Source: JANJUO01 sp942492935 (GTDB taxonomy: Bacteria > Bacteroidota > Ignavibacteria > Kapaibacteriales > UBA2268). From it: a stretch of DNA of 64,000 nucleotides. The translations under genes and the position numbers were made by a program. This document shows, piece by piece, positions 35,981-43,948 of this stretch; positions within the stretch are counted from its first letter, which is position 1, and every line of letters begins with the position of its first letter. The notes under the pieces were generated by a model. That model was given only the letters and a program-made list of their open reading frames with translations, was not told the DNA's origin and searched no databases. The stretch spans positions 1,426,001 to 1,490,000 of the forward strand of contig OW818654.1 of the NCBI GenBank assembly GCA_942492935.1. The letters run 5' to 3'.

Positions 35981-37321
35981 ATGAATTATTCAAGACAAAT
36001 ACACGACTATTTAGATGGGGAGTTAGCTTTTCAAAATGAAGAGCAACTCTTTGCCGAAGTAGCATCAAATCCTGAAGTGAGAGCTGATTTTAATACTCAA
36101 ATGAAAATTCATTTGGTAGCAAAGCAGGATATGAGTGTTATTGCTCCTCCAAGTTCTGTAACAAATGCAGTATTTGCTAATCTCGGCTTTTCACCGCCTA
36201 TTAGTACAAGCAATCAGTTAAATGATGCTAAAACAGGTTTCATTCCGATTGTTTACAAATTTCTGAAGAAGTCTTCTGTAGCTTTATTGCTTTTGATGTT
36301 ATTTACTTCAATTTCAACAGGTGTTTATTTTGCTTATCAAAATTCTGTTTTGGAAGATAAACTTAATAGCAATAACAAAAAATCAATAGCTATTGTTAAA
36401 TCTGAATCTTTAGATAATTACAATACAGATATTTCTCAAGCAATAGAAGGAAATAATGTTTCAAATAATAGTATCATTGATTTGAATAGTACCTTTTCGA
36501 ATTCTAATTCCAATTTAAATAATCAAAAAAGTGGCTCTAATCTGAATAAATTCAGAAATAGTTCTTTAAATAATAATGCTCACTATTCAAATAGTTTCAT
36601 TAATTCTAATTCTGCATTAGCTTCTAATTCATTAAATTCTAATGATGATGGAATTATTGCTTCTAATTTCAATAAAAATTTGTATAATAATATCAATGAG
36701 TCGTCTATTGTTAATTCAAATTACAATGTAAATATCTTAATTTCAAATTCAAATTCAAATAATAATCAAACAAATATTATTGGCTTAGGAAACGTTTTTG
36801 GTTCGCTTAATTCACTTATTGATTTAATTAGTATTGATAATACTAATTACTCAATTCAAATTCGTGGATTAGTAAATTCTGAAAAAATGCCTTCATATTC
36901 AGTTGTAAATAATGACCTGCCTTTCTATTCGAATTTTTCAATTGGTGGCTCATATAAGCTAAACACTTATCATTCAATTGGTTTGGAAGTTGGCTCAGAA
37001 CAATTCAATCAAAAATTCTCTCTTTCTAACGGCTTGGATTATTCTCAAAGCCCAGAGTTGTTATGGGCTGGAATATCTTACAGATTTACTCCAAAGGATT
37101 GGTTAATTCCTTATACTCTATATCCATATTCTGAATTATTTGCTGGCGGAACTACTGTTGGTCCATTATTTAGGGTACAAGCAGGTGTTAACTATATGAT
37201 TTATAATAATATTGGCGTTAGTTTCGGAGTTGAATATGGTGTTTTATATTATAATGTAGAAAACAATATTCATAATTCACAAAAGTACGGCATTACAAGC
37301 GGAGTTAATTTTAATTTTTAA
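35981..37321 (+). CDS. Anti-sigma factor fused to outer-membrane beta-barrel (Dma-like)
   Basis: 446 residues in four parts. Residues 1-90 are a cytoplasmic anti-sigma-like region (MNYSRQIHDYLDGELAFQNEEQL, the small helical start of many anti-sigma factors). Residues 98-118 are one membrane helix. Residues about 125-270 are an Asn/Ser-rich, low-complexity linker. Residues about 285-446 are amphipathic beta strands ending GVNFNF, an outer-membrane barrel with a C-terminal aromatic. The protein thus appears to span cytoplasm, inner membrane, periplasm and outer membrane. Dual-membrane-spanning anti-sigma factors (Dma) have been reported in Bacteroides; this looks like the same architecture. It is 3 nt behind its probable sigma factor. 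The fold calls are from sequence pattern. Confidence 0.8.
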   Translation: MNYSRQIHDYLDGELAFQNEEQLFAEVASNPEVRADFNTQMKIHLVAKQDMSVIAPPSSVTNAVFANLGFSPPISTSNQLNDAKTGFIPIVYKFLKKSSVALLLLMLFTSISTGVYFAYQNSVLEDKLNSNNKKSIAIVKSESLDNYNTDISQAIEGNNVSNNSIIDLNSTFSNSNSNLNNQKSGSNLNKFRNSSLNNNAHYSNSFINSNSALASNSLNSNDDGIIASNFNKNLYNNINESSIVNSNYNVNILISNSNSNNNQTNIIGLGNVFGSLNSLIDLISIDNTNYSIQIRGLVNSEKMPSYSVVNNDLPFYSNFSIGGSYKLNTYHSIGLEVGSEQFNQKFSLSNGLDYSQSPELLWAGISYRFTPKDWLIPYTLYPYSELFAGGTTVGPLFRVQAGVNYMIYNNIGVSFGVEYGVLYYNVENNIHNSQKYGITSGVNFNF

Positions 37322-37324
37322 TTT

Positions 37325-37775
37325 CAACTCAGATTTTTTTTGAAATTTTTAAATTTTTTTGTTATTTGAAAGTAAAAAACGATTAATTAAATCAGTTTAC
37401 AAATATTTATAAAATGAAAATTCATTGAAAATCCCAGAGGGATTAAATATTTGTAATAAGGAAAAAAAACTTTAAGTTTCCCCTCTAACAAGAGGGGACT
37501 AAGCGTCGCACTGAGCTTGTCGAAGTGGGGTGTGTATTGATGGATGCGGGTTTTGGGTGATTGTGCTACCATAATTCAACTCCTATGGAGCTGTTGGTGG
37601 TCAAAGGTAATTCCTCCCCTTGGGGAGGTTAGGTGGGGTTTACAAACATTCAATCCCTCTGGGATTGTTGGACTTACAAGAATTTTACTTGTTACAAACA
37701 TTTAATCCCGCTGGGATTTTCAAGGAAATTTAACAAATATTTAATGAATTTCATTTATTCTTAAATGTCTGAGTA
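37325..37775 (+). mobile_element. MITE-like hairpin-rich element, copy E3
   Basis: It begins 4 nt after the anti-sigma stop with CAACTCAGA and ends GTCTGAGTAATTAT. Its left 150 bases align with E1 (shared AAATTT..TTTGTTATTTGAA, then AAAATCCC..GGGATTA..ATATTTGTAATAA). It is longer than E1 because more palindromes are inserted: CCCCTCTAACAAGAGGGG, GCACTGAGCTTGTCGAAGTG, CTCCTATGGAG, CCTCCCCTTGGGGAGG, AATCCCTCTGGGATT and AATCCCGCTGGGATT. The short minus-strand frame here is not a gene. No clear target duplication is seen. Confidence 0.55.
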
Positions 37776-37865
37776 ATTATATTTTTTTGTATATTATGTA
37801 TGGAAATTTTTTTTCTAAAATTTTGGACTTGTATGACAAAAATTAATGCAAGAAATACATTTAAT

Positions 37866-38585
37866 ATGAGGAATACTGAATTGTTAAAACTCTTCGGTAT
37901 TCTTGCATTAGTACTTTTTGTTGCAATAGGGTGCGAATGTGTGCCAGATATTAATACACCAAAAGAAATTACACCTTCAGATTATGCAAATTCACTATTT
38001 ATAAATGTTTCTTCTAAATATGAAAAATTGAAAATCGAATCAGATGAAGTAGTTGTTATTGATGAATTGTTAAATCCACAAACCGAATTTAAATATTACA
38101 AAGTATGGTCAGGAAACAGATATTTAAGAGTAACAGAGACAACAAATCAAAATACAATTTTAAATTTACCCGTTTCCTTCAAAAATAAAGATTATTATAC
38201 TATAGTTTTTTATAATATTGGTAGTAGAATGAAATCAATCATTCTAAGAGATTCGATTAGCGAACTCAAACCAACTAATTTTTCAAATTACAGAATTATT
38301 TCAGCAATTGAAAATAATTCTCCCTTAAATATTGAAATTCATAGGGATTCAGAAAAAATATTTTCATTTAACAATCTTTATAATAGTATTAGTGATTATA
38401 ATTCATTGAATGGTGGAAATTATTTGATAAAAGTTGTTGATTCTGAAAATAAAAAAGTACTCAAAGAAATGGAATTTAATTGTCAATTAAATTCTATTTA
38501 TAATATTTTAATTTCAGGAAATATACTTAATCAAGATAAACCGATTTCAATATCTTTATTCAATACAGAAATCCCAACCGAATAA
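37866..38585 (+). CDS. DUF4397-like lipoprotein
   Basis: The frame opens at 37800, but the Met at 37866 (MRNTELLKLFGIL) gives a normal lipoprotein signal ending FVAIGC; 37833 is another option. The mature protein (about 215 residues) is beta-rich (YYTIVFYNIGSRMKSIILRDS.. PLNIEIHRDSEKIFSFNNL.. GGNYLIKVVDS), with a strand rhythm like DUF4397 domains, which bear no known activity. It lies directly downstream of element E3, whose end may supply its promoter region, and is transcribed alone. Confidence 0.68.
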   Translation: MRNTELLKLFGILALVLFVAIGCECVPDINTPKEITPSDYANSLFINVSSKYEKLKIESDEVVVIDELLNPQTEFKYYKVWSGNRYLRVTETTNQNTILNLPVSFKNKDYYTIVFYNIGSRMKSIILRDSISELKPTNFSNYRIISAIENNSPLNIEIHRDSEKIFSFNNLYNSISDYNSLNGGNYLIKVVDSENKKVLKEMEFNCQLNSIYNILISGNILNQDKPISISLFNTEIPTE

Positions 38586-39009
38586 GTTAGTCAGTTGAAA
38601 AACTATGTCATTACGGACTTGATATTTTACTTAAATTTCAAGTCATCTAACATAAATACCTGCCGTTATTAAATATATTATAATATTAATATACTTAAAA
38701 TAAAATGAAAATAAATCGTATATTAGTATGATTTTGGCATAATTATTTCTTGTATTTTTTTTGATATTGGTGGATATTAGACAATTGAACGGATAAATAT
38801 AGTATTGTGGTGAATAAAATGCAAACATTTGTACAAAGATACTGATAATATTTATCAAAAAAAAATGAAAAATTGTGATAAAAATTAAAAATTCAGTATA
38901 TTTACGTAAAAAATACTATGATTGAATTAGATAATTTTGTATTGATGGTTTAGAAGAAAATTGAAATTAAATGAATTTATTAATATTTTTAGTTTTATGG
39001 GGTAATGTT
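38586..39009. other. Intergenic region upstream of the beta-helix gene
   Basis: About 400 bases with no gene. A GACTTGA/TCAAGTC inverted repeat with a 15-nt loop lies near 38613-38643. A TAATTTTG (-7-like) stands at 38932-38939, about 70 nt before the start codon, but no matching TTTG at the right distance was found. Confidence 0.45.
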
Positions 39010-41256
39010 ATGAAACAAAAATTACTGAAAAGATTATTAACGGCAATGGCTGTTATAATCAGTTTGTCTTTCTCTACTGCTACCGCTCAAAATTTTGTGA
39101 GCGAAGGAACTTCTCAAGCCTATAATGCTTCTTGTAAGGGTGTTATAAAAATGAAAAGTGCTACTGGTACTTTCGTCAATACAGGAACAACAGCAAATTT
39201 AGGACAAGGGGAATCAGGAAATCCTATTGATGGTACAGTTGACTATGGAGCAATTGCTAACGGACAAGCAGTTCCTGGTTTTTACTATACTCGACTTGTT
39301 TTGACAGGTGGAAACAAAGATGTGGCTGATGGTGTAAGAATTACTGGTACAGAATGCGCTACTCCACTTTCAGCATATCCTGATTTGGCAAACTATCCAT
39401 ACTATGAAACAGTTACCAATGTTAGTTATACTGGAACCTTCTATTATGTAGGCACTGGTCCTGCTAGTCAAACAATTTATCCACAATATAGTCTCGCTGG
39501 CGGTCAACCAAATAATTATGCTATTCTTGATTTATCCGGTGGTGGTCCAAAAGACATCTTAGCTGGTGATGAAATTGGAGCATCAGCTGTTAATTCTGCA
39601 ACAGGGACAAGTTTGTCAATTGCTGGTGTTCTTAATACTGGTACTGGTACTTCTACATTGGCTGGATTAGTAACTTTAGATAATGCCGCTGCTGAATTTA
39701 ATGTTGGTAATGGGGATGTTAACTTCAATGGTAATTTAACAGTGAATACTGGTACTTTAGCAGTTACTGGAACTGGTGATGCGATAATTGGTGCTACCTC
39801 AACTCTTAATCTCGTTGGTACAAGTTCAGTTGTAAACTTGGCTGCTAATACAGACCTTGTTGTAACTGGTACATTTACAAATGGTGGAGATGGAACAAAT
39901 CTTGATTTCGATTGTGCATCAAATGTTACATATAACGGTACAAGTCTTCAATCAATTGTGCCTACAATCGCATCAAATGCTTATGGTAATTTAATAATGT
40001 CTGCAAGCAATAAACAATCTGGTACAAGTTCGTATGGCTCAAATATTCATTTGTGTACCAATTTTTCATTATCTAATGGAAATTTAGATATGAAGAATGC
40101 TACAACAAGTGGTACATTGTATATGACTTCAGTTGCAGTAAATCCAAATTATGGTTATGCACTTAACGGAACAACAGTTACAGGTACACATTTAGAAGAA
40201 GTTTATGGACAATTTGTTCGTACAAATGGTACTGCAGGTACAACAGCTCTTCCAAATACAATGTTAAGATTTAATAATGCAAATACTGAAGTTACTTTAG
40301 CAAGTGCAGCTAATAATCCAAAAAGTATGGAATTTGGAGTAAGAGTTGATGTAATGCCTTTTAATCACGAACCTACAAAAGATTTGGATAGAAAAGTCAA
40401 TTTACAATATGCTGGAAATACAGCTGACTTTACTTACGCTTTAAAAGTAGGATATAATTTTAATGATTTTCCTTGGACAGCAACAAATACTCAAACAACT
40501 GTAAGAATGTATGAATCAGATGCATCAAGTACTGGTGTAGAAAAAATTGGTACTGGTCAAGTTCCTACAAGAGGTTCGGCTGTTGATGGTTCTGCTTTAG
40601 GTTATGTTTCAATTGCTGGTATTGGAAATGCACCATCGGGTACAGTTCCTAATGGACTTGGTATATTTGAAAGTGGTAATGATGTGTTGTTGAGAACAGG
40701 TCCTACAACTTTCTATACTGTTGCAAGTGGTCGTTGGACAAATCCAAATACTTGGGATGAAGGTGCTATACCTCAAGCATTAGATGATGCTGAGATTCGT
40801 CATTCAGTTTACGTAGGTATTGATGCACCATTTATAAATACTCATTACGTTGCTGGTGATGGTGATAATAATTCAACTAATAACACTAAAAGCGAAAAAG
40901 ATGCTTATCCATCTAACGTAGCAGCTGCAAATAGAATTGAAATTGCTTCTGGATTTGACAAAGCAGCTTTGATTATGGGTAATGAAGATAATGGTGATGG
41001 ATACGTATTCTGGACAACATATACAGGTGCTGGATATTCATTTACTAATAGTAATTCAACTGCACCTACTGTCAATTATGGTTCACTTAATTTAGATAAA
41101 TCAACTTATAATTCTGGTAGTGTATTTAATGGAGTTTGGTTAACTGAATATGTTGGTGCTACTGGTCCAACTAAATGGTATCCAATTTTAAGAACTAATA
41201 ACTTCTTAAACAAAGGTACTGTTAATAATGATGGCGTAATTGAAGTTGGTAATTAA
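39010..41256 (+). CDS. Exported Gly/Thr-rich beta-helix-like surface protein
   Basis: The frame opens at 38971, but ATG 39010 has GGGG 7 nt upstream and starts a clean signal peptide (MKQKLLKRLLTAMAV.. ATAQ), giving 748 residues. The protein is rich in Gly, Thr, Asn and Ala, with short repeated turns (GNLTVNTGTLAVTGTGD, LNLVGTSSVVNLAANTDL), typical of beta-solenoid adhesins and fibres. The C-terminus NKGTVNNDGVIEVGN has no T9SS sorting motif. It shares a layout with the next gene (41831), suggesting paralogy. Its strong signal peptide, clean RBS and following hairpin suggest high expression, possibly as a sheath or surface-layer component, but this is inference. Confidence 0.7.
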   Translation: MKQKLLKRLLTAMAVIISLSFSTATAQNFVSEGTSQAYNASCKGVIKMKSATGTFVNTGTTANLGQGESGNPIDGTVDYGAIANGQAVPGFYYTRLVLTGGNKDVADGVRITGTECATPLSAYPDLANYPYYETVTNVSYTGTFYYVGTGPASQTIYPQYSLAGGQPNNYAILDLSGGGPKDILAGDEIGASAVNSATGTSLSIAGVLNTGTGTSTLAGLVTLDNAAAEFNVGNGDVNFNGNLTVNTGTLAVTGTGDAIIGATSTLNLVGTSSVVNLAANTDLVVTGTFTNGGDGTNLDFDCASNVTYNGTSLQSIVPTIASNAYGNLIMSASNKQSGTSSYGSNIHLCTNFSLSNGNLDMKNATTSGTLYMTSVAVNPNYGYALNGTTVTGTHLEEVYGQFVRTNGTAGTTALPNTMLRFNNANTEVTLASAANNPKSMEFGVRVDVMPFNHEPTKDLDRKVNLQYAGNTADFTYALKVGYNFNDFPWTATNTQTTVRMYESDASSTGVEKIGTGQVPTRGSAVDGSALGYVSIAGIGNAPSGTVPNGLGIFESGNDVLLRTGPTTFYTVASGRWTNPNTWDEGAIPQALDDAEIRHSVYVGIDAPFINTHYVAGDGDNNSTNNTKSEKDAYPSNVAAANRIEIASGFDKAALIMGNEDNGDGYVFWTTYTGAGYSFTNSNSTAPTVNYGSLNLDKSTYNSGSVFNGVWLTEYVGATGPTKWYPILRTNNFLNKGTVNNDGVIEVGN

Positions 41257-41269
41257 TAGTTTTTTATAT

Positions 41270-41301
41270 AATCAACCTTGCGGTTTACCGCAGGGTTGAT
41301 T
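41270..41301 (+). terminator. Strong hairpin after beta-helix gene
   Basis: A 14-bp stem (AATCAACCTTGCGG with CCGCAGGGTTGATT, one G-T pair) with loop TTTA, 13 nt after the stop codon. No T-run follows, so it may be a 3'-stabilising hairpin rather than a full terminator. Confidence 0.55.
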
Positions 41302-41308
41302 ATAATAC

Positions 41309-41782
41309 TGGATTCTGAAACGAGTTCAGAATGACAAAGGCAATGGATTCTGAAACGAGTTCAGAATGACAAAGGCAATGGATTCTGAAACGAGTTCAGA
41401 ATGACAAAGGCAATGGATTCTGAAACAAGTTCAGAATGACAAAGAGAATATGGATTCTGAAACGAGTTCAGAACGACAAAGAGAATATGGATTCTGAAAC
41501 GAGTTCAGAATGACAAAGAGAATATGGATTCTGAAACGAGTTCAGAATGACAAAGAGAATATGGATTCTGAAACGAGTTCAGAATGACAAAGAGAATATG
41601 GATTCTGAAACGAGTTAAGAATGACAGAGGACGAAGATGGATTTCTCACTTTGTTCGAAATGACTTGATTGGAAATGGATTCTGAAACGAGTTCAGGATG
41701 ACAGAGGACGGATATGGATTTCTCACTTTGTTCGAAATGACGTGATTGGCAATGGATTCTGAAACAAGTTCAGAATGACAAA
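41309..41782 (+). repeat. Tandem REP-like hairpin array (11 units)
   Basis: Eleven copies of a 28-nt unit (TGGATTCTGAAACG-AGTTCAGAATGACA) at about 41309, 41344, 41379, 41414, 41451, 41488, 41525, 41562, 41599, 41677 and 41754, with 7-9 nt spacers (AAGGCAA, later AAGAGAATA), giving periods of 35 and then 37 nt. Two diverged units (TGGATTTCTCACTTTG-TTCGAAATGAC) are interspersed near 41638 and 41715. Each unit folds as TTCTGAA/TTCAGAA. The near-identity of units implies recent slippage or expansion. The array fills the gap between the two beta-helix genes. Confidence 0.95.
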
Positions 41783-41830
41783 TGAAATAGTTTTAAATTT
41801 TTTAATAAGGGTAATGATTATTAAAGGAAT

Positions 41831-43927
41831 ATGATAAAAAATATCTTACATATAGTTTTAATTATCATTATGAGCTTTTGTTCAGTTGAATTATTTTCGC
41901 AATTTACTATTGATAATAGTGGTGGTGGAAAAATCAACAATAAAGGTACAATTCGTGTTAAAAATGGTCAAGTAAATGGTTTACCAGATACACTTGGCGG
42001 CAGAGTAGAATTTTCACAAGATGACGCATCTACTCAACAAGCAATTCCTAACATTGTTTACAATCAATTAGTATTAAAAAATAAAGCTAAGAAAATACTT
42101 TTAGATACATATAAAAATGGTTCAATAGTAAGAAACCTTGTAGTAAGAGATTCTTTGATTGTTTCAGATAGTGCTAATTTCACTTCAAGATGGATTGGTT
42201 TGTTCCCAGAGGATGTGTTTGCTAAGGGAACCGTGAAAAATTCAGCAAACTATAACGGTCCTAAATTTGTTGTTCTCAACTCTGATACTGCCGAACAAAA
42301 TATGCTTGGAGATGGTTCTTATTCAAAAGTAAGAATAGACAATAAAAAAGGCGTGAATGTTGTAGAAGGTGGTGGATTTAAGATTACTGAGACATTAGAA
42401 TTAAAATCTGGCGAACTTAGAAATGATAACACTAATAATTTTGTTATGCAAGATTCAACTGAAATAATTAGATACACCGGTAGTTCTCTCGCATCAGAAC
42501 CAAAATTTGATGGTAGGGTGGACGTTCAATATGTTGGAAATGGCTCAATGGTTACTGGTGGAGAAATTCCTTCATCGAAACAGAATCTTCAAAAATTAAA
42601 AGTAGAAAATACAAATGGCATAGTTCTATCTAAAAATGCCACTGCAAATGATTCTATTATTGTCGGCTCAAATATCATTACAGGTAGCGATACATTGACA
42701 CTTTCTTCAATGAATAATCCAAAATTTCAAGGCGACCCAAGTGTTGAAATTATGGGTAATTTCAGAAGAACAAATTTAACACCCGGTGATACTTTTATAT
42801 TGAATAATCCATATACATGGGTAGTGTTCAAAGGTATTGGTAGCTTGGGAACAATGACATCTATTGTATCAACAATTCTACCTAAAAATTTCTCTCCTTT
42901 TGACTACCAAAAAGAAAAGGTAGAAAGAGGTATTACATTAGTTGGTTATGATATTGCTGGAAATACAATTACAGAAGGCGTGTTACTTGACTTTGGCTTT
43001 GGCTGGAGAAAATCGCCATTATCATCAATAGATGAAATGAATGGACAAGATTTGATGGAAGTTAAATTACTTCGTTGGATTGGCGCAGATTGGTATGATT
43101 ACGAATCTGAACTTCCCAAAGAAGATGTTGTCAAGCAATGGGCATCGAGTTTTATGTCGAATTTAGGTCATTTAGGTTCATTTGCGATTGGTTCAAAAGG
43201 ATTTGTACCATTAGTTTTTCGCGGAAGAGTATTTCTTGAAGGAGCATTTATTGAAAATGCAGAAGGCAAAATGAGAACAGACCTTCAAAAAAGAGGATTA
43301 TTATCAGAAACAGATTTGAATAAATATCCATTAAATTTGGATAAAAATTTAACAGAAGTAATTAAAACTTCAATACCCGATTCAGTAGTTGATTTTATTG
43401 TACTTGAATTTCGTAAAAATAGAACTGGTGCCGCAGACTTTATAAAGACAGGATTTGTAAAGTATGATGGTTCAATTATTGATGAATTTGGAAATACAGC
43501 AATAAATCTTAAGAAGAAAGATGGTATTGATTCTGCGGGTGGAAATTATTTTGTAGCGATCAGACATAGAAATCATAGTTCGGTAGTAACGGAAAGTCCT
43601 ATCGAAATAATTCCAGCAAATAATAATAAGTTTTACGATTTTTCAGAAAGTTCTTTAGTAGAAGGTGGAACAACTGCTTTGAAACTTGTTGATGTTACTG
43701 AAGATGGTAGAAGAATATTTGCAATGCGTGGTGGTTATCTTGTAGAAGGTGACCCTTATGTACAAAATCAATTGGGATTATTGAACACAGTTACTCAAGA
43801 TTATGATTGGAAAGGCGCTTGGAAGAAATTTACTGTAATGGGTTATGAAAATGCAGATTATGATTTAAGTGGCATTGTTACAACAAGAGACTTTAATATA
43901 AGTTGGAACAACAGACAAGTTAAATAA
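41831..43927 (+). CDS. Exported beta-helix-like protein with dockerin-like C-terminus
   Basis: 698 residues with a signal peptide (ILHIVLIIIMSFCSVELFSQ). The N-terminal half is beta-helical (GGKINNKGTIRVKNGQVNG, YNQLVLKNKAKKILLDTYKN) and resembles the 39010 gene. The C-terminal 200 residues hold VPLVFRGRVFLEGAF, SVVDFIVLEFRKN, FVAIRHRNHSSV and MGYENADYDLSGIVTTRDFN. The last contains a canonical EF-hand calcium loop (D-x-D-x-S-G-x5-D), as in dockerins and in so-called hemagglutinin C-termini of FCB bacteria. AAAGGA stands close before the ATG. It appears to head an operon reaching 51326. Confidence 0.72.
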   Translation: MIKNILHIVLIIIMSFCSVELFSQFTIDNSGGGKINNKGTIRVKNGQVNGLPDTLGGRVEFSQDDASTQQAIPNIVYNQLVLKNKAKKILLDTYKNGSIVRNLVVRDSLIVSDSANFTSRWIGLFPEDVFAKGTVKNSANYNGPKFVVLNSDTAEQNMLGDGSYSKVRIDNKKGVNVVEGGGFKITETLELKSGELRNDNTNNFVMQDSTEIIRYTGSSLASEPKFDGRVDVQYVGNGSMVTGGEIPSSKQNLQKLKVENTNGIVLSKNATANDSIIVGSNIITGSDTLTLSSMNNPKFQGDPSVEIMGNFRRTNLTPGDTFILNNPYTWVVFKGIGSLGTMTSIVSTILPKNFSPFDYQKEKVERGITLVGYDIAGNTITEGVLLDFGFGWRKSPLSSIDEMNGQDLMEVKLLRWIGADWYDYESELPKEDVVKQWASSFMSNLGHLGSFAIGSKGFVPLVFRGRVFLEGAFIENAEGKMRTDLQKRGLLSETDLNKYPLNLDKNLTEVIKTSIPDSVVDFIVLEFRKNRTGAADFIKTGFVKYDGSIIDEFGNTAINLKKKDGIDSAGGNYFVAIRHRNHSSVVTESPIEIIPANNNKFYDFSESSLVEGGTTALKLVDVTEDGRRIFAMRGGYLVEGDPYVQNQLGLLNTVTQDYDWKGAWKKFTVMGYENADYDLSGIVTTRDFNISWNNRQVK

Positions 43928-43948
43928 TTTAATTATAATAAGTTAGCA

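Noticed and set aside
37387..37572. 61-codon minus-strand frame
   Set aside because: It lies in element E3 and consists of repeat sequence.
41309..41782. CRISPR array candidate
   Set aside because: Spacers are only 7-9 nt and nearly identical, units are palindromic REP-like sequences, and no cas genes are nearby.
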